Shown here: in pieces, positions 49,043-60,309 of the stretch
How positions within the stretch are numbered: the stretch's first letter is position 1
Layout: each line of letters starts with the position of its first letter
NCBI GenBank assembly: GCA_951230915.1
Contig: OX579642.1
Span: forward strand, 3,410,001-3,474,000
DNA length: 64,000 bases
Source: Antitrichia curtipendula
Lineage: Eukaryota; Streptophyta; Bryopsida; Hypnales; Leucodontaceae
Direction of reading: 5' to 3'
The notes under the pieces: model-generated
What the model was told of the DNA's origin: nothing
The model's input: the letters and a program-made list of their open reading frames with translations, nothing else
Databases searched by the model: none
Program-made: the position numbers and the translations under genes

Positions 49043-49132
49043 CACCTCCTGAAATGCACAATATTTGTACATTGTTGGTTCAATGAGAAAGCAAAATGTA
49101 CAAATACTGTGCATTTTATTTCAAGAGGTGGC
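49043..49132. repeat. short hairpin element F, copy 1
   Basis: CACCTCCTGAAATGCACAAT pairs with ATTTCAAGAGGTGG across the centre TTGTACATTGTTGG...AATGTACAAA. A second copy is at 51423-51510. Both are followed ~45 bases later by CTACCTTAGTTAT, so the full element may be ~140 bp. Confidence 0.75.
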
Positions 49133-50354
49133 TGCTTTCAATGCTTGAGTACTTTATGACCCCCCTACCTTAGTTATTTTCTGAAGCTTCAAATCATCTC
49201 TATTGGTGATGGATCTAAAGTTCACTTCAATTAGTTCATAAATGCCCAAGGCCTTTTTTGAGCTTCTAAGAATTTGCTCAAAATTGAATAAAAAACCCAA
49301 CATTTTGACGAGCATTTTGATAAGTTTTATCAATTTTTTTTGAACTGTAAGTATATAAATTCAAAATAGATATGTTAGAGATCACGTAGAAAAAATAAAA
49401 CACAACAATATCACTTATGGATTGAAAATTTATAATGTTTAACCATGAGGGTGTTAAAACTACAAAAGTGATTTGAAGTTATTTAATCCTCTTTTCACAT
49501 ATCAAATATAAAAAGTTGGTCAACAAAAACATATGAGGATAAAAGGCCTTATATGCATAACCCCAATCAATTTATGGCTGCTCAAAATGTACTCTACAAT
49601 TTTCTTAAATGAATTTCTTATGTGATTTTTTCTCTAAGATTTATTGAATTTGAAGTTCATTTCCAAGAGCCTTCAACACTACGGAAAGTCAAGATTGCAA
49701 TGGACATCCTTGCACAAAATATTGAATAGAAAAATTATAATCAATCTTTTTGATGCTAGAACTAGACTTAAAAAAAAAATCAAAAATATAAACTACTTAA
49801 ATAGCAATTTGGTTAGGTCTTGTTAAACTTCAAATATTATTGATACCAAAATTTGGTGCCTCAAACATTTAGGGGTTAAGCTATCTATTGTTTACTCGTT
49901 TTATATTTTTTTAAGCTTCTTTAACATTCATTATGAATTTTTGAACTAAAACGCAATGGTCACTAAAAAGCGGCCCCCCTTATGAGTGTTTTTCACCATG
50001 TGACAAAAAACACCTAGAGTTGGGTCAGTGGAGAGTGTATGTGACACCTAACTAGTCTGCCTTCCAAACAATGGACTCCTTAAGTGAATTGCTATAGATT
50101 ACCATTTTTAGACTTTGTCCTAACAACACTATGAATCATACCTTGACACATCATTAGACACTAAAATGTGACAGTACAATGGAGCAATCAATCATGAATC
50201 TGTAAGCTCATTCAGTACCCATAGAACTCAAAATCACATAATCTAAAAAAACTAACAAATTTATCGATGATGCAATGAAAATTGTAAGTAAAACAATTGC
50301 AAATACTAAGAACATTGTACCATCAAGTTCCTCAGTAGACTACTTGTCACTAAA
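49133..50354. other. AT-rich DNA, no gene seen
   Basis: Includes a family H tip remnant (TTTAGGGGTTAA near 49868). No supported ORF. Confidence 0.35.
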
Positions 50355-50694
50355 ATGACCACCACTGTGTCATCTTGTGTCCAAATGAGGTGTGGCTAGG
50401 CTTGTTGAAAAGTCACCTTGGAAGTGCACAACTTCATCAAATTTGAGTTCCAAATTCTTTATTGTCTTCTTAATCTTGCCCTCCAAAGTTGTCGCTCCCA
50501 TCTTCTATGCGGCAACAAACCTTCTTTTATTAAAAAGATCACCATTGCCTCATCCATGTTCCAAATGAGGTATAGCTAGATTTGTTGGAAATTCAACTTG
50601 GAAGTGCAGAACTTCACTAAGTTTAAGCTCCAAATTTGAGCTCCACATTCTTCACTGTCTTCCCGATCTTGTCCTCCAAAGTTGTTGCTCCCAT
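50355..50694 (-). repeat. ~150 bp direct repeat, relic of a coding sequence
   Basis: 50355-50502 and 50538-50694 are diverged direct copies. On the minus strand each starts ATGGGAGC(G/A)ACAACTTTGG and reads MGATTLEGKIKKTIKNLELK in the left copy and MGATTLEDKIGKTVKNVELK in the right one. The right copy then hits a stop. No product recognised; probably a transposon-derived fragment. Confidence 0.55.
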
Positions 50695-51422
50695 ACTAAA
50701 CTACATTCCTACCTCTAACTTCAACCCCAACCTCCTTCAAGCCATAGACATGATTGAATTAAACCTACTCGACAAATTTTATAAGTTGCTACTCATTTCT
50801 AACTTTTCTTCTACTAAGTGCTGAAGAAACTCTCTTCTTCTATTGCTTGAGAGAGAAGACACAAAAGAGCCAAGAGCCAAGAGCCAAAAGAGAGGTGAGA
50901 AGGAAGGGGAGAGAGAGGGTTCACAAACCCTACTTTTCTCTATCTATCTTCCCCCCTTCATCTTCATTCCTTCAAATCTTCAACTTCATTTCTTCTAGTC
51001 TTTATGTTGTCTTACTTGCACTCCCTATTCCCAATTCACTTCTAATGTTAATTTTGAATTGGTATATTTTGTTTTCAATTTCTTTACATTAAACCATTTA
51101 CCTAATTTAATTAATTTTCCATTTCCTACTTAATGCCTTTTTACTTGGGATTTCCTCTACATCTTTGCACAATTGCATTTCTTAGCTTTCACACCATTGT
51201 TCTAATTTTCACATTACTACCTAATGGAAGACCCTTAAATAGGAATTTATGCATTAAATCTTCTTCCTAATCCTTCTTACCTCCTAATTTTTCTTAAATG
51301 ATTATATTTGCATTAATTCTAAATTGTCAGCCAATGCAATGTCCACCATGTGGACTTGGTTGCCTTTGTTCTTGTTTGTTTTGCAATAGAATTCCATTTG
51401 TTTTCAAAAAAACAAAAACATC
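50695..51422. other. unassigned DNA with purine tract
   Basis: A purine-rich AGAGCCAAG-repeat tract lies at about 50865-50930. Otherwise AT-rich and unrecognised. Confidence 0.35.
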
Positions 51423-51510
51423 CCACCACCTCTTGAAATGTATACAATTTGTACATTGTTAGTGCAATGAGAAAGCAAAAATGTGCAAATAGTGAACATT
51501 TCATTTCAGT
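51423..51510. repeat. short hairpin element F, copy 2
   Basis: CACCACCTCTTGAAATG and CATTTCATTTCAG pair partly. The centre TTTGTACATTGTTAGTGCAA is shared with copy 1. Confidence 0.7.
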
Positions 51511-52571
51511 CGGCTTTTAGAGCGGAAGCACTTTATGAACCTTCTACCTTAGTTATGTCATAACCAATTGTTGACTTTTCAACACTAACGTGGCACCATC
51601 CCATTAGCAACCTGTCACCATTGCCACTACAAATTACAACTCATAATCTTCATTCCTTTCAACTTGCTTCCTACACCCTTGGATCATGAAGTTCGAAGGT
51701 TGTGATTGAAAAATGTACAACCGGTCATGTACAGTAACCTATTTGCCGCTAGCGCGGCTCATCGGTTATCTAATACATAATCATCCATGTTTGTTGGTGA
51801 TGGATCTTTACAATATAGGAACATCTGAAGTTCACTTCAATCAATTTGTAACCTGGCTACCGATATTGTTGAGCTTGGTAAAGCTTGCTACTGGCACTGT
51901 GGTAATGCAGTTACTGCATCTTTTGAGTACATTGTGAAGAAATGTCAATTTCCAACCAAAATGTTGTGGATTTTCAAAGGGGTCATCATGACAACATCCA
52001 AGCAAATGCCCATGTGCGTTACACAAATTTATGTTTCATAGGTTGAACATAATCCATTTCCAATGATATGAAAGATTTTCAGATGGTACTTGGGTATTTT
52101 GGATACAGTTTTTTTCCCACAAAGATAGCATGGGTTCCCAATACCAATAATACTACCAAATTGTGTCGGTGTGTTCAATAGAATAGGTTTCTTAAAACAG
52201 TAGAACAGGAGTTATGTTAACCCATAAACGCCGTTGAGGACGTTTTCTAGCCGATGAATGACAAAAAATCTCTCCATATAGGATAGAAGTGCAACTATTC
52301 ATCCTCCCAATTTCGTGCAAAAAGGAAAGATCATCTACAATAGTTTGTCTTCCAATGAGTGCTTTTGCATTATTTTAATTCAACAACTCACATAATGACA
52401 AAACAGATGATTTCCATAGTTATGAGCCCGTTGTTTAAGGGTTAAACTGTAGTAAAGAACCCCCAAAAGTTACAAATTTAATGGAAGCAAATTGCATTTC
52501 CACACCGACCATCTGCAGGCGGGGAAGGGCCAATTGAAAGTGATAACTTACATAATTCTAGCAACTTAACG
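51511..52571. other. unassigned DNA
   Basis: Some stretches (51713-51937) are less AT-rich with a 74-codon frame, but it has no family features. Nothing else recognised. Confidence 0.35.
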
Positions 52572-52756
52572 TAAAGTAGGAGGCTTTGAAATGGAACGGT
52601 CATTAAGAATGGATCCTATAAATGGCTATGAAATAGACATAAGCTGGCTTTGAAATTGACATGTATAATCATTGAATGAATCAAGGAAAAAAGCATTATC
52701 AATTGCAAGAGCCAATTATTCGCTTTGTTTACCCCATCTTTCTTTAGAATTGCAAG

Positions 52757-54694
52757 CTACACTACAGCAAAACTAGTGTTTTATGACTATAAAATATGAT
52801 TGCAATGAGTCGTAAAATCAAAAAATATGACTGACCGCAGAAATCATTGTAGATGACTGCAATATGACTGACATGAGTCATTACCGATGAGTTGCTTCGG
52901 ACATTAGTCATATTGGCAGTCATATTGGCAGTCATATTGGGGGGGGGGAATTATCCATAATTAGTTGTATTTTGCCAACAAGGCGTATATTTTGACTATC
53001 TTTGAGGGCTTGACTTTTTTTTGAGTTGCCCGGGCAAACAAAAATAAATCCTACGTGGCATGTGACTCCATATAGTCAATTTTTTTGGCTGACATGGAAT
53101 ATGACTACGGTCAGTCATATTTTGGCTGACGTGGAATATGACTGCGGTTAGTAATATTTTGGCTAATGTGGCATATGACTTTGTACAGTCATATTTTTGT
53201 AGATGTGGAATATGACTCTTATTAGTCATATTTTTGAATGATGTGGAATATAACTCTTATGAGTCATATTTTACTAATGTGAAATATGACTCTTATGAGT
53301 CATATTTTGGTTGATGTGGTAGTTTATATGGATGTCATTGGTAGTTTATGACTAATTGCAGTCATATTTTAGAAAATACAAAGTCATATTTTGGAAAAGA
53401 CTCCATGTAGTTAAAAATGAATACATATGATTTTAGAGATATACAAGATATAATCATATTGGAAAGGGAGAATGTAAGAAGGAAAGCAACTTTCTTCATT
53501 GACATTTATTAGTCACCAATACAAAACATATATACCACAATGAATCATTCATAAAATTCAGTAAGGCCTATATTCCTTACAATAATGTGAAGATGGCTCT
53601 ATTGGATTGCAAGTAGCCTCCAATGACTTTGTTTCAACTTTTGGTGCCTGCATAAACAATTAAAAAAATGGGAGGTTAATTTTTAGTGAACGAACAACAA
53701 AGCTCAACCTTCAAAGGCTTACAACAACACAAAATATGTAGCTCAAGTTTAGGGTAGGAAAAAGAAGAATGGTGATGGAGAAAACAAGAAGAAAAAATAG
53801 ACAAGTACTAAGAAATAACAACAAGCAAGAGTTAAGATGCAATAAGAAACGAGAATCAACAACTAGGACACAACAAGAAACAAGAAGCAACAACTAGGAC
53901 ACAACAAAAAACAATAAGCAACAACTAAGACACAACAAGAGACAAGAAGTAGCAACTAAGACACAACAAAAAGCAACAACTAAGACACAATAAGAAACAA
54001 AAAGCAAGAATTAAAAAGCAACAAAAAAAACAAAAAAACAAAAACTAAGAAGAAGAAAGAGTTAAAATGCTAGAGAAAGAAAGAGTTTAGATGCAACAAG
54101 AAAGTAGAGTTAAGATGCAACAAAAGACAACAACTAAGAAGCAACAAGAAAGAAGAGTTAAGATGCAACAAAAGACAACAACTAAGAAGCAATAACAAGT
54201 ATGAGCTAAGAGACAATAAAAGGCAAGGAAGAAGGGCCAAAAGAAGTGGTGGCTAGGATTTCAAAACCCTAAAAAAGTGGCGGCTAGGGTTTCAAAATCC
54301 TAAAAAAGTGGTGACTAGATTTCAAAATTCTAAAAAATAGATGAATAGGATTTCAAAATCGTAAACAATGGCTTGTCCAATTTTTTTTTGAATTGCCCGT
54401 ATTTTTCTTGGATTGCCCAAAACAAAAAAAATGTCACTACCATGGAAATATGACTGACAATATGACTTAGCGTTCCCCAAACATGTTCCCTACGTTCCTT
54501 ATAAAGTACTTTGGTGTTCCTAATGGTTGTATAGTGTATACTTCTGAAGTAGAAGGCCCAAAAATGATTGACAGTCATATTTTGCAGTCATATTTTTCTT
54601 CAAGGTGTTGGCCTTCAAGAATATGACTGCAACTAGTCGTCAGTCATCCTCAATCATATTTTTGCAGTCATAAAATACCCGTTTTCTTGTAGTG
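52757..54694. mobile_element. non-autonomous CACTA (En/Spm-type) transposon
   Basis: The left end CACTACAGCAAAAC starts at 52760 and the right end GTTTTCTTGTAGTG stops at 54694. CACTACAAGAAAA is the classic plant CACTA terminus. AAG flanks both sides (52754-52756 and 54695-54697), a 3 bp target duplication typical of the superfamily; three extra bases CTA precede the left end. Subterminal DNA has many TATGACT/AGTCATA motifs in both directions (52790-53400 and 54440-54680). No transposase frame exists in the ~1.9 kb, so movement would need a partner element. Confidence 0.92.
53860..54205. repeat. ~31 bp A-rich minisatellite inside the CACTA element
   Basis: Diverged units of ACACAACAAGAAACAAGAAG then CAACAACTAAG repeat about eight to ten times. 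Low-complexity, non-coding. Confidence 0.8.
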
Positions 54695-54926
54695 AAGTGA
54701 ACCGTTTATAAAAGACCAAGGGTCATAAATAGGGACCTATGACCCACTTTGTTTGAAAATTCATTCGTAATTCAAAAATGCTTGGAAAAATATGAAACCA
54801 TTTGGGTTAGATTCCTCATCTACTTCTTTTTGTTTGAAAAACAAGCTAAAATTATTCCCATCCAATGAAATACACAAAAAAGGCGGACCAGCCCTTAGAT
54901 GTGTCAATTCTGAGCCCCCTACCTTA

Positions 54927-55426
54927 CGCATGTCTGCAAGGTAGGTTTCAATAGTGGGAAAAATTTTCCATGTGCAGAAATAGAGTTCACAAGGTTTCCA
55001 TAATTTTTCAGATTTTTATTTCTCAAAACATAATTACTATGAATTTTTTAGCTGAAGATTCTACTACTCCCATACTTGTCATATAGCCTTTCTATTTCCA
55101 ACCAAGAGTTAGTTGCAAAATCCACTAAGGGTTGGTTACAAAAATTGAGAGTCTTGTAGCCAATCATAATGCGCCACAATTGCCCCGGGAACTATGCCAT
55201 AATTAATCACTATTAGTCACCTCATGCAAAAAATTCCCCCCCCCCCCGCCCCCCCCCCCCCCTGCCCCCCCTCCTATGGTGCCAAAATGGAACAATGATC
55301 AAGAATGGTTTGCCTGCCATAATATAGGTACAATATATTGTAATGCTATACAAAGTGATTAATTAAAGTTTAAAATAGTAGTATTCCTTCATAGGATTTG
55401 TTGTGCAATTGGCCTCCACATCAAAG
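54927..55426. other. intergenic DNA with C homopolymer
   Basis: Contains the C-run at about 55236-55271. No gene seen. Confidence 0.45.
55236..55271. repeat. C homopolymer interrupted by single G and T bases
   Basis: About 36 bases that are almost all C. Exact length is doubtful because such runs are error-prone in sequencing. Confidence 0.85.
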
Positions 55427-55713
55427 TAAGGTGGGCACTCCAAAATGTGCCACTATCCCTAAATCGCCACCTTGTCTCTGTATACATCTCCAAAATCAAT
55501 TATGTATCTAATCATGTGGAAGAAAGTGTTTTAGAACCAAATTTTAATTGTTCCTTCCTAACTTTGCATACCATATCCAAATGTCACATTCTTTGGTGCA
55601 TTAAAAGTTCCTTTCAAGCAAGTGCCAACAAAAAAATATGGAAGATTTGAGTAGTCTAATAATAATAACTAGACATAGAAGCAAAAAGTGATGGTTTGGG
55701 GGTATCCACCTTA
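55427..55713. mobile_element. MITE family B, copy 3
   Basis: Left TAAGGTGGGCACTCCAAAAT, right TTTGGGGGTATCCACCTTA. Orientation is opposite to copy 2; the interior is reversed (CTCCAAAATCAATTATGTA, CATATCCAAATGTCACATTC). Confidence 0.88.
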
Positions 55714-55804
55714 ATGTAAGTTTGTGGGTAACTAAGTTAGTCACTTTTTTATATTTTTAAATTCAATTGATGACCCTAATGCATTCATCAACAACATGCC
55801 TTCT

Positions 55805-56742
55805 TAACTCTAAAGGACCAAGGCCTTTTCTCCATCAAAACACACTCGAAAACGTCACTTCTAGTGCAAAAACAAAGAACTTAAATTTTTTAATATTTTT
55901 TTTGCATATCTAATTGTAGGATCTTATATAAGACTAGTATACAAATGTATGCAAGAAATTTCAGAAACCTTGACCGCATAGATTGCAAGAGATTTGCATC
56001 CAAAGTGAAGAAAACAAGTTTTTTTGCACCTTCCTTGACTAGATTTTTTTGGCTTTGAATCTTTTTAACTTAAACATTTTAAATTGTTAATTTTGATTTT
56101 CTAAGTTTAGGTGTTGAATACTTGAGTTGAAAATCTAGAGAAAAAAAATCAAGAAAAAAACACTTAATTTTTATTCTTAAAAAATTGGTAAGTAGAAGTA
56201 GGTTCAAGATTGAAGGAAAAACAAATTGTTAATAGCTCTAAGATGAAACTAAAATACAATAATCCCAATGGTGAGATTGTTCTAGCAAGAAAATTCAACC
56301 TTGTCTAATAAATTTTTTTTGGCAAACTGTAAAAATTGCATTCAAAAATCAAAATTGAATCCTATAAGTTATTTTTTCAAGAAGATACTTAGATTGCCTG
56401 AAAAAACAAGATTGTCCTTGACTTTCTCATCACTAGTCCAAATGGAATGAACCAAAGCGTCAAACGTAGACAAAAATATATAGGTTTAGGGAAATTTATT
56501 TATTTATAATTATATTGACTTTTTGAGAATTTTTTTGTGCTACCCACCGACCTCCATTTTGGGGCTTATTGTACCATAACTTTTTCTCTTGGGTACCAAT
56601 TGAAATAAAAAATTATATGTGCGTGTGCAAGTCTCTCACTAAACCACACATCCTTAAAAAAATTCACAAAAAATTGAGATCACAGGAACCTATTCGGACC
56701 CAAATTGTCTCCCGAGGGGACAAATGGTCCTTTAGGGGTTAA
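55805..56742. mobile_element. family H element, copy 1
   Basis: TAACTCTAAAGGACCAAGGC at the left; the right end TGGTCCTTTAGGGGTTAA is its reverse complement with small changes. Blocks such as AGATTGCAAGAGATTTGCAT and AATAGCTCTAAGATG are shared with 39.8-40.4, 47.9 and 58.8-59.6 kb. Non-coding. Confidence 0.65.
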
Positions 56743-56923
56743 ACTAAGCACTAAGTCAAAGCACATCTCAAAACGGAGACAAAAAATTGTAACTTTGACC
56801 CATATGTATCATTGTGAATTATTTGTCAATTTTGGTGGCTCACTCAGATTGCCACACCTAACTTAGTGCATGCGAAGAGGACCTCTAAGCCACCCAAATT
56901 TGCTCGTCATTGCCAAACACTTC

Positions 56924-57209
56924 TAAGGGAGGTACACCCAAATGTGCCACTGACCTTAAACTGCCATCTATACTATGTGTACATCTCCAAAATCAGTTTT
57001 GTCCCTATGTGGAAGGAACACTTTTAGAACCAAACTTTGTTCCTTAATAACTTTTACATACAATATCCAAATGCCACGTTCTCTGGTGCGTTGGAACCTC
57101 CTTTCACTTGCCTACAAGAACCTACGAAAATTTGACCAGTGTAATACTAGCAACTAGGCTCCACTAGGCTCAGTAGCAAAAAGTGGCAGTTTTGGGGGTA
57201 CCCACCTTA
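56924..57209. mobile_element. MITE family B, copy 4
   Basis: Left TAAGGGAGGTACACCCAAAT, right TTTTGGGGGTACCCACCTTA. The interior matches copy 5 closely. Confidence 0.9.
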
Positions 57210-57318
57210 CAAGCTAGCTTTGGAGCATATTGGCAAGCTAGTGCAGCAAGTTGCTACAAATAATTCTTGGTTTTGAAAGAGACGGTTCCGAGTCTGTCAC
57301 TCTGTCCTTTGACACAAT

Positions 57319-57747
57319 ATGAGTCACTCTGTGAAAGTGAAATTAAAACTGCCGGTAGTTGGCCTAGAGCTTCACTCACTCATCCACAATGTGACATCCT
57401 GCGACGTTGCTAGATTTCAGCTCACCAAACTTGTGCTTTGTCCTCCTGGAAACAATCCTGTGGTGAGGGTCGGTGTCCAAAATCTTGTCCGAAATCTTGT
57501 CTGTTGCCAGAAGTATGTAGCCAACTTGTACCAACAAGTGGTACCAATTGACATGCAAATTGTTTTCTCTAGTCAAATTCGTAATTCAGTTGGATTCGTT
57601 ACCCCCAAGGACAGAGGTTTTACTTCAAGTTTTGAATGGAGCGTGTTGTGTGTACGTACCCCTGAAGGACCGAGGATTTGTGCATTTAATAATCTCTCTC
57701 TTGGAGTAAGAAGTTATTTGTTTTTGTTTTTTGAAACAATGGAGTAA
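57319..57747 (+). CDS. orphan ORF, 142 aa
   Basis: Opens with ATG preceded closely by an in-frame stop. Codon choice looks protein-like, with few A/T-only codons for this AT-rich area. The product starts MSHSVKVKLKLPVVGLELHS and includes FQLTKLVLCPPGNNPVVRVG and MQIVFSSQIRNSVGFV. I do not recognise a family and see no signal peptide or membrane segment until the last ~15 residues. The end (YLFLFFETME) may be beyond a true splice donor. It lies between a family B and a family A element, so it could be a captured gene fragment or a retrocopy. Confidence 0.4.
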   Translation: MSHSVKVKLKLPVVGLELHSLIHNVTSCDVARFQLTKLVLCPPGNNPVVRVGVQNLVRNLVCCQKYVANLYQQVVPIDMQIVFSSQIRNSVGFVTPKDRGFTSSFEWSVLCVRTPEGPRICAFNNLSLGVRSYLFLFFETME

Positions 57748-57960
57748 GAAGTTTCAAAATGTTGGTTGGAGGTGTATCGAAAAATCTACTTTTGAGTTTT
57801 GGCATGTTCGAAGTTTGTACATTTCAGGCGTGAATGAATTTTACAGGGATTGCTCTTGAGAAACGGTAACAAATTGGTATATTGGCTTTATATTTCCCTG
57901 GTATGAACCATCAATTAATCAGTTGCTAAACATATCGACACATACTTTGTTACTCACAGT

Positions 57961-58374
57961 TAAGGTACGAGGCTCAGAAATGGCACATCTAAGGGCGGGT
58001 CCACCATTTTCGTGTATTTCATTGGATGGAAATAATTTTAGCTCGTTTTTAAAACAAAGAGAAATAGACGAGGAGTATAATCGAAGTGGTTTCGTATTTT
58101 TCCAAGCATTTTTGAATTACTTATGAATTTTCAAACAAGTTGGGTCGTAGGTTCCTATTTATGGCCCTGGGTATTTTATAAACAGTTCACTTGCAATTCT
58201 AAAGGAAGTTGGGGAAAGCAAAACGAATGATTGGCTCTTGCAATTGATAATGCTTTTTTCCTTGATTCATTCAATGACTATACATGTCAATTTCAGAGCC
58301 AACTCATGTCCATTTCACAACCATTTATAGGGTCCATTCTTAATGCCCGTTCCATTTCAGAGCCTCCTACCTTA
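57961..58374. mobile_element. MITE family A, copy 3
   Basis: Left TAAGGTACGAGGCTCAGAAA, right TTTCAGAGCCTCCTACCTTA. Same orientation as copy 1. It supplies the uninterrupted block used to define the CACTA insertion site (GTTCACTTGCAATTCTAAAG). Confidence 0.92.
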
Positions 58375-58619
58375 CATTAAGTTTATTTATTTATTTTCCT
58401 TGAAACACATGGACAATTTCCATTGCAAGGGTAAACAATACATTGCACCAGAAGAGGACATCGGCAATCTTTTTTACATTTTTAGAGAACTAAGCAAAAA
58501 ACCACCCAGAACCGACCAAAGCAAATCTAAACACGAACAACAAAAGTTAAGTTAATTTTCACTGCTATTTTCAAAGAGAGAGAAATTAGAATTGAACAAA
58601 CTCAAATTTTTTCTCTTTT
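58375..58619. other. unassigned DNA
   Basis: Short frame with no family features. Nothing else seen. Confidence 0.35.
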
Positions 58620-58745
58620 TCTTTTTGAAACACCCGGGATTAAGAGTCTGTTCATTTAGGTTGGCTCAAATTTCATAGTCAAAAAACCTTTGACTCTTAA
58701 TCCTGGATGTTTCAAAAGTATTTCAAAGTTTTTTTGACTATGTTT
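58620..58745. repeat. interleaved double hairpin
   Basis: GAAACACCCGGGATTAAGAG (58627 on) pairs with CTCTTAATCCTGGATGTTTC (58694-58713) with two mismatches. CATAGTCAAAAAAC pairs with GTTTTTTTGACTATG just beyond it. The two hairpins overlap, a pseudoknot-like order. Confidence 0.7.
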
Positions 58746-59651
58746 TCACCAAAAACACTCCCAAACTATCATTTCTAATACAAGTATCAAAATTTAGAAA
58801 GAAATACATTTTTGGACAAATATAACCATAGGATCTTGTAGTACGCTGGTTTGAGAAGATGTGGAAAAAAATTTAGAAAACCCCACCGTGTAGATTGCAA
58901 GATATTAGCGTTTGAAGTGACAAAAATACTTTTTTGGCCCCTGCAATAAAATCGGGCAGCTGCACTTCACAAGGTCATATCTTTATGAAAAAAATTCCAA
59001 AATGGTTGTAACTCTTTGGATTTATTCTTTAAGGCAAGTTGGGTACATGCTTGAAAAGTTTTAGATCATTTTGAATTGCACAACATATAGGAAAAAAATA
59101 GTAAGTAGAAAGAAAAAAAGAATGATTCAATATACTAAATTGTTAACCATTTATTTATGGAAATTAAAAATGCCAATCCCAATAATTGTAATATTGTAAT
59201 AAACACTCTAAACCTACTGTTTTTATTTTTTTTCAAAAATATTAAAAATTGAGTAAAATAAAGGACTTCAAAGTTTTTTTTAGAATAAAGATATCATAAT
59301 TTCTTGTAAACTACCCACAACCACGACTCCTTAAAACTTTCATCTCATGAATGATTCAAAGTTTTCCATGTATATAGAAATCTAAAGAACAAATTTCAAA
59401 TTTTTATTTTTCACAAAAAAGTGATTTTTAAAGAAGTTTTTTTTGTTGCCTGGGTTGCTTATTGTTCAATGAAAACTACATATCATTCAATAACTTTTTG
59501 ACAATGTAGTCAAAAGTTATGAAAATTGTTGGACCTTACACCTACTCCTTGGGAAAATGTTTTGTTAAAATTTCAAAGAAAAAAAATTAAAATTCCATTT
59601 GTAGTGAGCTGCCCAAAATTGCTATGTTGCCAAAAATGCACTTTGGTCCTT
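58746..59651. mobile_element. family H element, copy 3 (left end approximate)
   Basis: Right tip TGGTCCTTTAGGGGTTAA. The interior matches copy 1 (AGATTGCAAGATATTAGCGT) and, in reverse, the copy at 60912 on (CATGCTTGAAAAGTTTTAGA; AATTGCACAACATATAGG). Confidence 0.55.
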
Positions 59652-60033
59652 TAGGGGTTAAAGTGAGAGTTGTTCCATGCTTAGTGCTCAAGACATTAAG
59701 TTTAAATCTTATTGGGAACGCAAGATTGGCAAGAGCATGACCTTCACCCAATAATTATTTTTGCTTGAAATGAAGAGCTACATCAACCCTTGAAAGGCCC
59801 TTAGAATCCCTCTATACAGTCCATATTCAGCCTTACAACTCTTCAATTGCAATTTTTTTATATGAACTGTGAGACATTGTTATTTACATACTTCCATAAT
59901 CATTAATTTACTTTGTAATGAACAATATTTGGTCAATGTGTTTTGGGTCAAATACCACCATATTCATAATATACTATATGGTCACAAAGGTTTTTTTAGG
60001 CCCTTCTAGGGTTAACTCAAGTTCACTATGTAG
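59652..60033. other. spacer between H and B elements
   Basis: AT-rich; a remnant GGCCCTTCTAGGGTTAACTC near 60000 resembles a family H tip. No gene. Confidence 0.35.
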
Positions 60034-60309
60034 TAAGGTAGGCACCCCAAAAATGCCACCTGACCTTAAAGCGCCATCTACATGTTGTGTACATTTCCAA
60101 AATCAGTTATGTACCTATTTGGATGGAGCGCTTTCAGAAACAAACTTTGACCCTTAATAACTTTTGCATACAATGTCCAAATGCCACATTCTCTGGTGCG
60201 TTGGAACCTCCTTTCACTTGCCAACAAGAATATATGAAAATTTGACCAGTCTAATAGTAGTAACTAGGCTCAATAGCAAAAAGTGGCGTTTTTGGGTGTA
60301 CCCACCTTA
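60034..60309. mobile_element. MITE family B, copy 5
   Basis: Left TAAGGTAGGCACCCCAAAAA, right TTTTTGGGTGTACCCACCTTA-type end. The interior is as in copy 4. Confidence 0.9.

Larger units (their letters stand above)
52572..54926. mobile_element. MITE family A, copy 2, split by a CACTA element
   Basis: The left half (52572-52756) and right half (54695-54926) together rebuild a ~415 bp family A element in inverted orientation relative to copy 1. The interruption lies in the block TTTAGAATTGCAAG-TGAACCGTTTATAAA. The uninterrupted form of this block exists, reversed, in the copy at 57961-58374. Confidence 0.9.

Noticed and set aside
51713..51937. 74-codon frame
   Set aside because: No family features, no splice or start context, and it is surrounded by repeat remnants.
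53711..53893. 60-codon hydrophobic frame on the minus strand inside the CACTA element
   Set aside because: It is a translation of the A-rich minisatellite flank; low complexity, not a transposase.
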